From Paraspadella gotoi (Eukaryota > Chaetognatha), in contig CM119266.1 of assembly GCA_051294375.1 (NCBI GenBank), forward strand, positions 1,741,554-1,805,553: a DNA stretch of 64,000 nucleotides. The letters run 5' to 3'. Every line of letters begins with the position of its first letter. Position 1 is the stretch's first letter. The notes below the pieces were generated by a model that made no database searches, was not told the origin of the DNA, and saw nothing but the letters and a program-made list of their open reading frames with translations. Both the position numbers and the translations under genes were made by a program. Positions 13,162 to 24,257 of this stretch are shown in pieces.

Positions 13162-14345
13162 CTCGACTTTTCCACCCGAACCCCAGGAACTCCCCCCCCC
13201 CTTCGCTCATAACTCTCGAATTCCACCCACAAACCCGGCGAATGACCCGGTTTAACAAATTCTGTTGTCCTAGTGGATTCAATACAGTTGTACCGGCAGA
13301 CGTCTTTTATTTTAACAGATATTTACAAAAACAAAGATGACGGGCCCACCGAGCAAAAAATGTTTAATGTTTTATATTTCACTATCAATATAATTTGCCG
13401 AGTTTAACTACACTCGAAACTATTCGTACCAGTCATTACAATGAGTTACAGTATCCTTTCGATCTGCCAAAGGTCGGCTAATCAAAATGATCTACGTACG
13501 TTTTGAGTCGACCGTATTTCGAAATTGAATTAAAATCGTAACAAACAGAGTTTTTGATTCTCCTCTTTTCAGTTTTTTTCCCACACACACTCGAAAAAAT
13601 GAAAAGTTCACCCAAAATAATTTTTTTTGTTTTTTTTTTTTGTTTTTTTTTTGGCCAAAAGAAATAAATTAGAATTTTGGTATTATCCGTCTCGGACTGA
13701 TGATAATGTTTTTTCAAAAAGTCGGTTTCAAAAGCCACCAAATTCCCTCGGACTCTCCCTTCCCTTCCCGAAAAAAAACTATTTTGAAAAGCGGATGTTA
13801 AATTTCGTTTACTCACTTCGTGGGCTTGGGTTTTTCATCAAAGTCTTCTTAAAATTTAATTTACTGCTTCATTTTCTTTTCGTTACATTGGCACAACCAA
13901 TATAGAAATTATCCATTCGTTCAATAAATAACTTATTTTGCCCCATACTTTGAACACTGTTGAACACTGAACAATGAACAGGCTTTTGGTTGGTTAATAC
14001 CTCCAACCCTCTTACAAGATAAAAACATAGCAGGAGCACAAAAGCTTGCAATCAAGACTCTTCCAGATCACCTGGCCTCCCTATCAATGAATTTTTTATA
14101 CCGTAGAGCTACTTTTTTGATTGTTTTTAGTCATGTTTGTTTTACAAAGAAAATACAAGATTAAAAGCCCACTTACTAATCTCCTAATATTCATATTAAT
14201 CTCTTCATTAGTTAAAAGTTTTTCATTGAGATTCATTTACATTAATATTCACATTCACGCTCCTCCTTTATATTCAGATTCGTTTGCCTCCTTTTTATTC
14301 ACGATCTGACAAAATAAATTTCCCGAAAAGTCGATTTTGGCGACG
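13162..14345. other. Intergenic AT-rich DNA, nothing recognised
   Basis: The region includes T-rich runs near 13621-13652 and no coherent coding frame. Confidence 0.55.
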
Positions 14346-14351
14346 CGGGCA

Positions 14352-14640
14352 GACGTCGTCGTCGTCGTCGTCGTCGTCGTCATCCTCTTTCTCTTCTAAT
14401 ACGAAAAGGAAATTTCTGTCATCATTTTCGTTGTCGTTGTGATCGCCATTTTCGTCGTCGTCGTCATCGTCGTCTTCCATGGGCTCGCGTTGTTTTTATT
14501 CCTCGCGCCCGGGTCGTCTCCGACGTCCTCGTTATCGTCGTCATCGTCGTCGTTTTCGTCGTCATCGTCGTCGTTTTCGTCGCCACCATAGTCGTCTCCT
14601 TCGTCGTCCCTATCGTCGTCGGAGGCGACGCGTTGCCATG
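14352..14640. repeat. (GTC)n / (CGT)n interrupted arrays
   Basis: GTC triplets at 14356-14385, then CGTCGTCAT-type units to about 14635. A (CTC)n tract follows at about 14681-14712. Poly-Asp, poly-Arg and poly-Ser frames over this region are artefacts. Confidence 0.93.
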
Positions 14641-14917
14641 GCAACGATTTCACTGCATCGGAGGCGAAGGAAACTTGTTTCCTCCTCCTCCTCCTCCTCC
14701 TCCTCCTCCTCCTTTCCTTCCTCTTCCATGTTTTTCCCATTTTTTTCTTTCCTTCTCATTTCCTCCATTTTTCCCCGCTCCATTTTTTTTTCATCTTCGC
14801 GTAATAATGATAATAGTAATATCGTAAAAAATATATCTTTAAAAAAAACTTTTTGGGGGGATTTTTTGTGGTTTTTAGTTGCGCCGCGAGTACTCGCGGA
14901 GCAACTCTTTAAGTCAC

Positions 14918-15140
14918 TTTTCGGTCGGTCGGTCGGTCTGTTTGTCGGTATGTCTGTCCGTCGGTCTGTCCCACTTATGTTAAAAATGCATATAATTCGC
15001 TTATAGTTGGTTGCTCAATGCTCATTTGTTAAGACAGCCTTCAGGAAATCCTAAAACTATATGGAATAAAAGACTCGATGCAGTGCATGTCATAAATACA
15101 AGGGCTAAAATTTTTTTACTCATGACACGTCATATCATGT
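14918..15140. repeat. Dispersed repeat with GGTCGGTCGG head and a conserved tail
   Basis: The segment begins TTCGGTCGGTCGGTCGGTCT, runs through GTCGGTCTGTCCCACT followed by a TTAAAA-type string, and ends in a block at 15078-15105 (ATGCAGTGCATGTCATAAAT and following). The head is seen again at 21506-21526, the GTCGGTCTGTCCCACT string at about 39013-39028, and the tail block in reverse complement at 61162-61189. It is therefore an interspersed family, not a simple repeat. The class is unknown. Confidence 0.7.
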
Positions 15141-15821
15141 GATCAAAAGGAAATACACGTGAAAATAAAGTCACTTCGGCGTAACACATTGGAATCACCG
15201 TTCTTATTTCTTTTTGTAGACGATTTTTCGATTTTGATTTCAACAATTTTTTTTTACTTTATCCTTTCTTGCTATTTCAATTATGTTTTTTTTAAACTTA
15301 TTTCAAGTTTATATAAGTTGTTTATTTAATCCACGTTTTTTTATTTTATTCATATTTTTTCACACACGTTTTTTTAAATTTTAGCTATGTTTTTTTAATT
15401 TATCCAAGTTTTTTTTAATCCCATTCATGTTTTTTCAACCATACTTTTTTCTTTTTCAAATCAACGCTAAAAAAAAAAAAAAAAAAAAAAAAATTCGCGT
15501 GTCTAATGAGTTTTTCGTCGAATTTAAAAAAATTGATGGCGAAAGTCGATGTAGATAACGAGAGAGACTGAATTCGATGGAGAAAGAAGGCTGGAGAGAG
15601 ACTGGGAAAAAGAAAGGTTGCAACGCGAGCGGGTATCAAGGAGTCCCGGGGTTGCATTGGGGTCAATAGGTTGGGACGGTCGAGTAGGTCGAAATGGGGT
15701 TGGGTTGGTAGGTTAAGGTGGACTGAATGGGTCAGAGATTTGTGGTAAAAGGGAAAAAGGCCGAATCCCTAGTGAAAGCATAAAGTGGGCGGAGAATAAG
15801 AGAAAAGAAATAAGATGGAAA

Positions 15822-16195
15822 GAGGTCAGACACGGAAGGTGGTCAGAGACGGGCGGAGGTCGGAAACGGGATGAGGTCAGAGACGGGATAGTTCAAAAGA
15901 AAGGAGGTCAGAAACGGGAGGAGGTCAATGACGGGATGAGGTCAGAGAAAGGGAGGAGGTCAGAGACGGGCGGAGGTCGGAGACGGGTAGGAGGTCGGAG
16001 AAAGGCGTCGGTCAGAGACGGGTAGGAGGTCTATGACGGGATGAGGTCAGAGAAAATAGGGGATCAGAAATTGGAGGAGGTCATTGACGGGATGAGGTCA
16101 AAGAAAGGAGGAGGTCAGAAACGGGAGGAGGTCAATGACGGGATGAGTTCAGAGAAAGGGAGGAGGCCAGAAAAGGGAGGAGACTGGATGAGGAC
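15822..16195. repeat. Minisatellite rich in AGGTCA, unit about 18 bp
   Basis: Irregular units of the form GAGGTCAGAGACGGGAGG are repeated about 20 times. Variants contain AGGTCGGAGACGGG and AGGTCAATGACGGG. Eleven exact AGGTCA hexamers are present between 15823 and 16125. Confidence 0.93.
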
Positions 16196-16244
16196 GGGGA
16201 TGAGGAGGGTTCAATGTGAAAAGGTCAAATAGCGGACGAAGGAA

Positions 16245-16365
16245 AGAAAAGGAGGAAGGATAGAGGATAGAGAGAAGAAAGGATAAAAGAAAAAAGAAGA
16301 GGAGGAAGGATAGAGGATAGAGAGAAGAAAGGATAAAAGAAAAAAGAAGAGGAGGAAGGAAAAAA
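16245..16365. repeat. Two tandem copies of a unit of about 50 bp, purine-rich
   Basis: The segment from GGAGGAAGGATAGAGGATAG through AAAAAAGAAGA is repeated almost exactly in tandem. Confidence 0.9.
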
Positions 16366-16463
16366 GAGAGAGGAGAATGAAAAAGAAAATATTGAGAAAA
16401 AGAAAAATCACGTTCGTTCACGAATTCGATTCCAAGATTCCTTTCCTAAACTGCTAAACCGCT

Positions 16464-16560
16464 TTACTAAATTAAACTTGACCGCATCTCTTAACCTGAT
16501 TGCATCTATCACAAATTAAAGTTGATCGCATCTCTTAACCTGATTGCATCTATCACAAAG
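16464..16560. repeat. Two tandem copies of a 49-bp unit
   Basis: AAATTAAACTTGACCGCATC and the following 29 bases are repeated once in tandem with two substitutions. The content is non-low-complexity. Confidence 0.92.
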
Positions 16561-16807
16561 AATCCATTTTGAAAAAAGGTTTTTATACTGACCCGACGGG
16601 AAGTCACAAAATACCTTTCAAGCTGCATGAAAATGATTGTGTCGCAGCTAATATCACGAAGCGATCGCATGACTGTACACTATTACGGTTTTTTTAAAAA
16701 AAACATTGGTTTTGAATTTTTGTTTTCCGAGCGTTGATAAAAAAAAAAGGTCATGCAATTTTAGAATATTTTTTTTATCGGTCAGCAATCAAAATTTGTG
16801 CAAATTG

Positions 16808-16940
16808 ATTTCCTTTCCTTTCCTTTCCTTTTCCTTTCCTTTTCCTTTCCTTTCCTTTCCTTTCCTTGCCTTTCCTTCCCTTTCCTTCCCTTTCCTTCCC
16901 TTTTCTTTTCTTTTCTTTTCCTTTCCTTTTCTTTCCTTTT
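16808..16940. repeat. (CCTTT)n pentanucleotide tract
   Basis: CCTTT and CCTTTT units with occasional CCC or TTCTT changes over about 130 bases. Confidence 0.95.
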
Positions 16941-17051
16941 GTTCTCAATTCTTTTCCTCTAATCTCATCTTTCCTTCTGGTCTCTCCTCCCCGTTCATTC
17001 TCATTTTCCATGCAGCTTAAATGAAGATAATTTAAATCTACCGTCACGCAA

Positions 17052-17119
<68 letters not shown>
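17052..17119. repeat. (GA)n microsatellite
   Basis: A GA array with AAGA and AGGA interruptions. A poly-A region follows at about 17155-17233. Confidence 0.96.
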
Positions 17120-17204
17120 CACCCAACGTTGTTGGCTTCATTATTTCGACGAGAAAAAAAACAACCAAAAACAAAAGAATAAATTAAAAAGAAAAAAAAA
17201 ACTC

Positions 17205-17235
<31 letters not shown>

Positions 17236-17725
17236 GAAAACCGAAACGAGGCTTATCTCTACCGTTCGTTCCTCGTTTTTCATTGAGTTTCGCCGCATCG
17301 TCGACTCTGGACGTGAAAGATGCCGCCGCCGCCGCCGCACCACAGCCGCTGCCCATTACGCGATCGATCGATAAGGGATACGAAACGCTGCATCGGTATC
17401 GATTAGAAAGCGGGAGATTATAATGGCGTATCTAATACCATTGAATGGCATCGAACGGCACATTGAAAAATTATTTGTTTGGCCTCAAAATCCTATTTGA
17501 ATTTTGTAGTCTTTTGAATTATGAGGTAGGATTTTTAATCTATTTATTAACCTTAATATGAGTTTAGAATTGCATTGCTTTTCGAAAAATAGCATTGTAA
17601 AAAGTTACAATTTACATACTAAATATTAAATACTTAATGGCGGGAAAAGAATGGCAGTAAAGGTGTAATTATCCGAATAACATTACGATATGACAGCTGA
17701 ACTGGCAACGAAGATGAAGGATGTG

Positions 17726-17806
17726 TACATTGCGTGTACAGGACGTGTACCGGACGTGTACAGGACTTGTACAGGACATGTACAGGACGTATACAGGACT
17801 GTATAA
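17726..17806. repeat. 11-bp minisatellite TGTACAGGACG
   Basis: About seven degenerate units of TGTACAGGAC(G/T/A). Each contains the palindromic TGTACA core. Confidence 0.92.
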
Positions 17807-17931
17807 CGCTTCGGTGGCATTTTCATTGTTCATCGGTTAAATAGAGTAGAAAGTCAATCCAATGACTTTGCGTCGCTTGGTCGATTTCGCTTAAATAGAC
17901 GGCCACCAAAGACATTGTTGGGTTTTTCCGA

Positions 17932-17943
17932 TGTCAGCTGACA
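17932..17943. other. Palindrome TGTCAGCTGACA
   Basis: A 12-base perfect palindrome centred on the CAGCTG E-box. It could be a regulatory site, but no gene is recognised nearby. Confidence 0.5.
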
Positions 17944-18056
17944 GGTCTGCCATCATCGCAACACTGGATAATATCATCACATTTTTTTTTCGAGAGATAA
18001 CATAACGAGTAAGCCTAAGGCAAAACCTATATCCAATGAAAGCGCTACCGGTGCAA

Positions 18057-18122
18057 CGAACGACGAGGATAACGACGAGGACAACGACGACGACGACGAC
18101 GACGACGAAGACGACGACGACG
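18057..18122. repeat. (GAC)n/(GAG) triplet array
   Basis: GACGAGGATAAC-like units merge into uninterrupted GAC triplets at about 18085-18122. Confidence 0.95.
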
Positions 18123-18399
18123 TCACTCGCAAGATGTTTTTCCGCCGCTGAACGTCACGGATGACACGTGACTCGATACCAACGACGTCTCGTTTTGCGC
18201 GACGTCGCACAATGGATAGTGGAACTGGGTTTTTTTTTTCTATTGCTTTTTATCTTTTATTTTTCCACAGTGCATGTCAGGCAAACTTTTTTTTAAATTT
18301 TATATTATTTTTTTTCATAGAGATTTCCATTTCATTATTAATTACTCTCCACAATAATCGCTAGTCATTTTATTCCCAACAATGAATTTGTCGAGGTCA

Positions 18400-18545
18400 T
18401 TGTCCAGGTTCAATCCATTGCTGTGGCTCTGTGAAGAAAGCCAAGAGGCTTCACGAGCATGGGGCTCAGGATTCAATCCTTGTCGGCCAAAGCCTTCCTT
18501 GGGGGCGTTGCGCCCTCCAATGCCCTTTTCTAAGCCCATGGCCGT
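18400..18545 (+). mobile_element. tRNA-like SINE candidate
   Basis: The A-box-like string TGGCTCTGTGAAG (18423-18435) is followed about 34 bases later by the B-box-like GGATTCAATCC (18469-18479). The spacing is that of a tRNA-type pol III promoter. The B box carries an extra or changed base compared with GGTTCRANNCC, so activity is doubtful. A GC-rich body follows to about 18545. Confidence 0.45.
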
Positions 18546-20005
18546 TTTCAGCTCACTTTTCTTCTTAATCACAAATATGGAAATGTTTAAATATACCACA
18601 ATAATTAAACTGTATTCTTCACAGAAAATGAATAAAAAGAGGTTTTTATCATTATTGGTCAATTATGTTATTTTCCACAAATGGTTGGGCCCATTGCACT
18701 CAGCAGAATGCAGGGCCCTCTGGCACCTGGCCACTCAACCAAGTGTCGTTTATTGCGGTTTTTTTTTCTCAACTAGAGGCGCTACGATTATTACCTCATC
18801 TTTTTTCTCCAATGATGTCCATGGTCATTCGTATATTCATTTCTAATTCTATTCATTTTATATTCATTCCTCTTTTTTCTTGCGATGAGAAAGCGTAATG
18901 GACTTTCGTTACTGAGACTTTCCATTAGCCGAAAGTAGCCGACCAAAATCTCAAATTTTAAATGGTAACCAGTATTAAACTAATCCATTTTGCTATTAAT
19001 TATTGTATTAATAATATTTTTTTGCAAAAATGTTCCGAATCCATGAGTCTTCTTTGCTAATTATATTATTATATTGCCTATATAACCCTGGTCAAACAAT
19101 TTTTTTTTGGATATTTTAAGTTTTTAAATTTGATTCTGATAGAGCTAAAAAGTTAAACAAATAAATATAATTACACTTTTTAAAATTTTGATGTTTTATT
19201 ACTAAAAATTTAGCAAAAACTGCTAAAATCATCCGGGGATGATGATGATGAGGATGATTTTTTAAAGTTTTTCCCAATTTTGACCCACTTATTCATCATA
19301 AATATTGAAATTAAGAATTATACTTTGGTAGACAACTTTTTATAAGCTATCTGAATCTGCTTTTAGTAATACAAAATTTAAAAAAAAAATTTTGACATTT
19401 CCTATCTATAATAAATATTAAAAATTTAATACTAATGCTTCTAGCCATTTTTAGAAAATTGTTGATCCATGAAAGTTTTCTCAGAAATGTATGAAGTTTC
19501 ACTTTGAGTTCTTCGATAGAAAACTTTGACCAATTGACTAGTTTGCGCTCGTACTTTCATCTTCGCTTCTCTGTCTGTAATTATTATTAATGTTATTTCG
19601 AAATTATTATTTTTAATTTATTTTTCGCAATCAGTTTTGCGTCATTTACAATCAATTATGTTCCGAGTCTTTATGCGACATTAAAGTCAATTGAGTTGAT
19701 TATTTGTTTATTTATTATTATTCATTTATATTATATGTAGTGTGTTTAAACGTTTACGCTACTTGACTTCCCTTTCACGGCATTTAGAATCCCTGACGGC
19801 ATTTTGCAGCCTTCTCAATGGTTTTTCTTTAAATTCCTCTTCGGCTGCTCGGTCCATAATTAGCCACCTGATGCTTAGTGACGCTCGTTTTCTATTTTTT
19901 TTTCTTCCATTAAATCGAGATTTTTTATAAGAAAACGAAAAAAAAAAAGGAATTTAAAAAAAAAATATGAAATTGCGTTTTTTCTCGATTAACGCGCGAC
20001 GTTTT
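18546..20005. other. AT-rich intergenic DNA, nothing recognised
   Basis: From about 18950 to 19740 the sequence is very AT-rich with only a GATGAT cluster at 19238-19258. No coding frame of protein-like composition was seen. Confidence 0.55.
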
Positions 20006-20007
20006 CA

Positions 20008-20012
20008 TCTCG

Positions 20013-20050
<38 letters not shown>
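20008..20050. repeat. (CGA)n microsatellite
   Basis: About 14 CGA/GAC triplets. Confidence 0.97.
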
Positions 20051-20202
20051 CGTTTTATCAACTTTTTTATATAAAAAGGAAAAGTAAAAATCGTTAAAAT
20101 ATGGAAAACTCAAAATGCAAAAAAAGAAAAAAAAAAATTCGTTTGCGAAAACGAAACCGAAAAAATGTTTTTTTTTCCTAACGCGAACCAATTCCTTTTC
20201 TA

Positions 20203-20234
20203 TTCTCTCTCTCTCCTCTCTCTCTCTCTCTTCT

Positions 20235-20292
<58 letters not shown>
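20203..20292. repeat. (CT)n microsatellite
   Basis: CT array with TTCT interruptions. Confidence 0.97.
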
Positions 20293-20296
<4 letters not shown>

Positions 20297-20483
20297 TTCT
20301 TCTGTCTTTATTTTTGCCCAAAACGTCTAGAATAGAGAGACGATTTCCCGCGACCCAGAATCTTCAACTCACAAACTCACTTATCTCCTTTTAAAATTTT
20401 TTCTTCTCATTTTTTAAAATTCTTTTTAAATTCGAAAAATCACGTTAGGTTAAAAAAAACAAATCACATTTTCGATTTCTATT

Positions 20484-20499
20484 CTCTCTCTCTCTCTCT

Positions 20500-20572
<73 letters not shown>
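20484..20572. repeat. (CT)n microsatellite
   Basis: A second CT array, about 190 bases after the previous one and preceded by the same word (TCTATTCTCT). This suggests a local duplication of array plus flank. Confidence 0.95.
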
Positions 20573-20574
<2 letters not shown>

Positions 20575-20640
20575 ATTCATGGTGTGATTGTCATGTCGAG
20601 AGCTGGAAGGATGAGGCGTAATCAGTCTATACGCAACTTG

Positions 20641-20990
20641 AAAACGACAGCGACGACGACGACGAAAATAACGACGACAGCAACGACGACGACGAAAATA
20701 ACGACGTCTGAAGACCGGATGACAAAAATGAGCTTCGCGAAGAAACTACAATAATGACAAAGACAATCACGTTGTGACTTTAAGATTAACGATATGGCGA
20801 TGATGACAAAGACGAAATATTTTAATGACGTCTATTCAGTCACAGATTTTAATGACAAAGAAGTCTTGATCTATTAAAACGTTTAAAACGACGAAGAGAC
20901 AACAACAACAACGACGAGACTGAACGAGTCGACAACAACGAGACTGAACGAGTCAACAACAACAACGAGGAGACCGAAGGACAACAACTC
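20641..20990. repeat. CGA-based minisatellites
   Basis: There are two copies of a unit of about 34 bases, CAGCGACGACGACGACGAAA plus ATAACGACGA (20648-20712). At 20905-20985 there are repeats of GAGACTGAACGAGTC and ACAACAACGA. Confidence 0.88.
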
Positions 20991-21009
20991 AAACCGAACT
21001 TGTTTATAG

Positions 21010-21170
21010 TACCCTGTAGCACCAGGCTTGAGGGTTCGCCATGACGACAAGGCGCCTTACGACCGTCCTCATGATTCCCACAAGATAGGTACCGGGTTGG
21101 GATTGAACCCAGTACCTAATGGTCATGAGCTGATGGCTTTACTAAATGAGCCACTGGGCACGACTGAAGG
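21010..21170 (-). mobile_element. tRNA-derived SINE-like element
   Basis: On the minus strand the B box GGGTTCAATCC (21100-21110) is exact. An A-box-like TGGCTCATTTAG lies at 21142-21153, about 33 bases upstream in transcript direction. Downstream of the B box the body continues for about 90 bases to near 21010. It shares a CGAACCC string with the fragment at 128-235 in a comparable position. Long non-repetitive open frames in this stretch come from the element, not from a gene. Confidence 0.6.
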
Positions 21171-22200
21171 TGTCATACTTTTAGGCGGGGTGAACCAAGG
21201 CTATGCCCGACTACAAATACTTAATAACTTTCTAGCGATATTGTTCACTTTTATTCTATTTATTTTTTTTAATTCCTTGACTCTTTATCCATCCAACTTC
21301 GTCTTCTCTCCATACTTCCCAGTCAACATCTCTCTCCATCTTTCTACATCACCATCACATATTCCATCCCGTTTCCATCTTCCATCCACCATCATCTATT
21401 TCCCATCATCCCATCCCCATCTCTCTCCCGCCAAACTTATTCCAAAACCTTTTTCCCTCCAGAGATTCAGAATGCGATGCGTCCTCTCTCTCTATTGCAG
21501 TCTTTTTCGGTCGGTCGGTCGGTCTGACCATCATTAATTCCCCCCTCCCCCAGTCCGTCTCATCCCAACGCCCGAGATAAACGATCCAATTCCCCCCCCC
21601 ACTTTTCGGCGGGAGGCGAACGTTGATTGCTCTTTTGTTGAACGCCCATCGCGCGCGCGCCACCTTTCGACGTCTTCAGTCAAGCGACGCGAGAGGGCGA
21701 CGGAGCGACTAATGCGCTCGACGGTGGGCGGTGGGAGAGACGTCTTTAGAAAGTGATGAACGAAGAGCTGGTGTTGTTGTTATTTTGAAGTAGTGGGCGT
21801 TGTCGTCTTTGTCGTTGTCATCGTCGTCGTTGCCTTCCACAAAAATCCCGGAGGAGGATTATATGGACATTAAATGCAAAACCAAAACAAACGGATACAA
21901 AACATAACAACAACAAAAAAAAAAAAAAACTAGGAATTGAATCAACATTAAACCGATTCGCCTAAAAATGGAATGAAATCATATTTTTTGGCCTCCGCTG
22001 TCAACAACATCAACAAATCAGCGGCGTCGTCAACAGCTACATCATAAATATCGACATTCCCTCAGTTTCGTCAACCATTATGCCAACGACAAAGACGACA
22101 ACCGGCAATCCGGAGCCCAGCCGTCTTTAGCCGGACCATTATATAAAGTGGTACTAACTAATGTCCTTAAGCCTAACCTTTGGAAAAGGTGAAGAATTGG
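21171..22200. other. Intergenic DNA with T-rich and CAAC-rich patches
   Basis: No gene is recognised. The GGTCGGTCGGTCGGTCT head of the dispersed repeat is at about 21506-21526. Confidence 0.5.
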
Positions 22201-22203
22201 GAG

Positions 22204-22204
22204 G

Positions 22205-22246
<42 letters not shown>

Positions 22247-22383
22247 CTTCTTTTTTTCTTTCTTTCTCTCTTTCTTTCTTTTCTTTCTTTCGGTCTTTCT
22301 TTCTTCTTCTCTCTTTCTTTCTTTCCCTCTCTCTCTCTCTCTCTCTCTCTTCTTCTCTCTTCCCTCCCTCCCTTTTTTTCTTT

Positions 22384-22463
<80 letters not shown>

Positions 22464-22471
22464 TGCCTGAA
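22204..22471. repeat. Composite (CT)n/(CTTT)n pyrimidine tract
   Basis: About 270 bases of alternating CT and TTTC blocks. Confidence 0.96.
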
Positions 22472-22599
22472 CCTGTCAAATTTGAAGAAATAACAACGCT
22501 TTCGCTAACGGCAGAAAACGAGGCAACAATGCCAACAACAACGACACAACGACAACAACAACTTGGGCTTAAAAAAACAAGAATTGGCTCCAGCTCCGA

Positions 22600-22706
22600 C
22601 AACAACAACAACGACAACAACAACGTCACCAACGACGAGAGGGAATTTCCGAGAAATGCCTCCTCAGCATCATTCGTTGGGCCGAAAGGAGACGACCCGT
22701 GCCAAG

Positions 22707-22742
<36 letters not shown>

Positions 22743-22960
22743 ATCATCGTCGTCGACGTCTTTGTTATCGTCATCGTCAGTCGTCATCTTTTTGGTCCTC
22801 ATCGTCGTCGTCTTTTCAGTCCACATCGTCTTCGTCATCGTCTTTGTCATTCTCCTCGTAGTTGTCATTGTTTTCCTCGATGTCGTCGTCGTCATCGTCG
22901 TCGTCATAGTCATCGTCGTCGACGTCATCGTCGTCGTCGTCGTCGTCATCGTCGAGGTCA
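22600..22960. repeat. CAACAA/ACGACAAC and (GTC)n/(GTCATC)n tracts
   Basis: CAA/CGA triplets near 22600-22635 and then a long GTC/ATC array at 22700-22955. Every frame is open, because the triplet repeat contains no stop. Confidence 0.95.
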
Positions 22961-23025
22961 ACGATTCAGATTCAAAAAACCGTCAAAAGAAATGTCTTTT
23001 TATTCCTTTTCTGGCTAAGGTGGGA

Positions 23026-23143
23026 AGAGAGAGAGAGAGAGAGAGAGAGTGGAAGAGAGAATAAATGGGGATTTAGAGAGTGGGCGAGAGAGAGAGAGAG
23101 GGAGAGAGAGAGAGAAATTGAGGGAGAGATAGAGAGAGAGAGA
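23026..23143. repeat. (GA)n tracts
   Basis: Several GA arrays separated by GTGGAAG, GTGGGCG and AATTGAGG. Confidence 0.94.
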
Positions 23144-23299
23144 CTTTGGCTTGAAAGCTTTCTTGACTATTTTGTTCTGCTGTGAGAAGGGCGCCCCCTA
23201 CTTTTAGCGCTCACTCACTCTTTCCTTCTTCTTCTTCCTTCTTCCTTATCCTCCCACTTCCGTCTCAGCTGGTGAGGAGTTTCTCATCTCTCCTCCGCA

Positions 23300-23525
23300 C
23301 AAACTCCTCCTCCTCCTCCTCCTCCTCCACCGCCGCCGACGCCGCCACCGCCGCCACCGCCGCCGCCGCGACCACCCCAGTAGCCACACCCATCCCTTTC
23401 ACTCCCTCTCCACTCCCGCCCTCTTCCGTGACAAGGGCGATAATGGAGGGGCGTCGACATCGGGGCGGAGTTGAGATTGTTGTTGTTGTTGTTGTTGTCG
23501 TCGTCGTCGTTTTTGTCGTCAAGAT
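23300..23525. repeat. CTC, CCG and TTG/GTC triplet arrays
   Basis: (CTC)n at about 23307-23328, CCGCCG at 23328-23370, and (TTG)n then (TCG)n at 23480-23520. Confidence 0.92.
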
Positions 23526-23614
23526 TATCGTCGTCTTTGACGTTTTCAAATTTGTTACTCTTTTTGTCGTTTCTTCGTTTGTTGTCTTTGGTGTATCAAG
23601 GTCAGATTCTGTGT

Positions 23615-23930
23615 TTTTAACAGCTGTCGCCTTAAAAGCTCCTTTGTTTTTTTAACAGCTGCAGCAAGTGCAGCCCGTTTTTGGTATACATCTGTAGTAA
23701 GTGAAGCTCCTTTGTTTTTTTAACAGCTGCAGCAAGTGCAACCCGTTTTTGGTATACATCTGTAGTAAGTAAAGCTACTGTGTTTTTAAACAGCTGCTGA
23801 GTTTTCTCTGCATTGCCGCAACGGCAGCTGCTTTTTTAAACAGCCGCAGCAAGTGAAGCTACTGGGTTTTTCTACATTGCAGAAACTGCAGCTGATTTTT
23901 TTTAGCAGCTGCAGCAAGTGCAGATGCTGT
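23615..23930. repeat. 68-bp minisatellite with CAGCTG motifs
   Basis: Two units of 68 bases (starting near 23638 and 23706) are nearly identical, and degenerate units continue to 23930. The recurrent core is TTTTTAACAGCTGCAGCAAG. Exact CAGCTG occurs at 23621, 23656, 23724, 23791, 23825, 23889 and 23906. Confidence 0.93.
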
Positions 23931-24052
23931 CTTTGTTGTTTTTCTAAGATTCCAGGTGAATCTTAAGATCGAATCGAATTTCGGTGTCGTCTTGAATAAT
24001 TTAAAGAATCGAACAAAGTTTTGAGTTTTCTTGTTTTTTCTTTGGAGGATTT

Positions 24053-24077
24053 CTCTCTCTCTCTCCTCTTCTCTTCT

Positions 24078-24127
<50 letters not shown>

Positions 24128-24232
24128 CTCTCACTCTCTCTCTCTCTCTCACTCTCTCTCTCCTCTCTCTCTTCCTCTCTCTCTCTCTCTCTCATTCTCT
24201 CTCTCTCTTCTTTCTCTCTCTCTTTCTCGTTT
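24053..24232. repeat. (CT)n composite tract
   Basis: About 180 bases of CT with CTCC, TTCT and CACT interruptions. Confidence 0.96.
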
Positions 24233-24257
24233 GTCCACCATTCAACCGGACTCGACA

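Noticed and set aside
22463-23064. Long open frames on both strands rich in Ser, Val, Asp, Arg or Thr
   Set aside because: They are translations of the (GTC)n/(CGA)n array in different frames.
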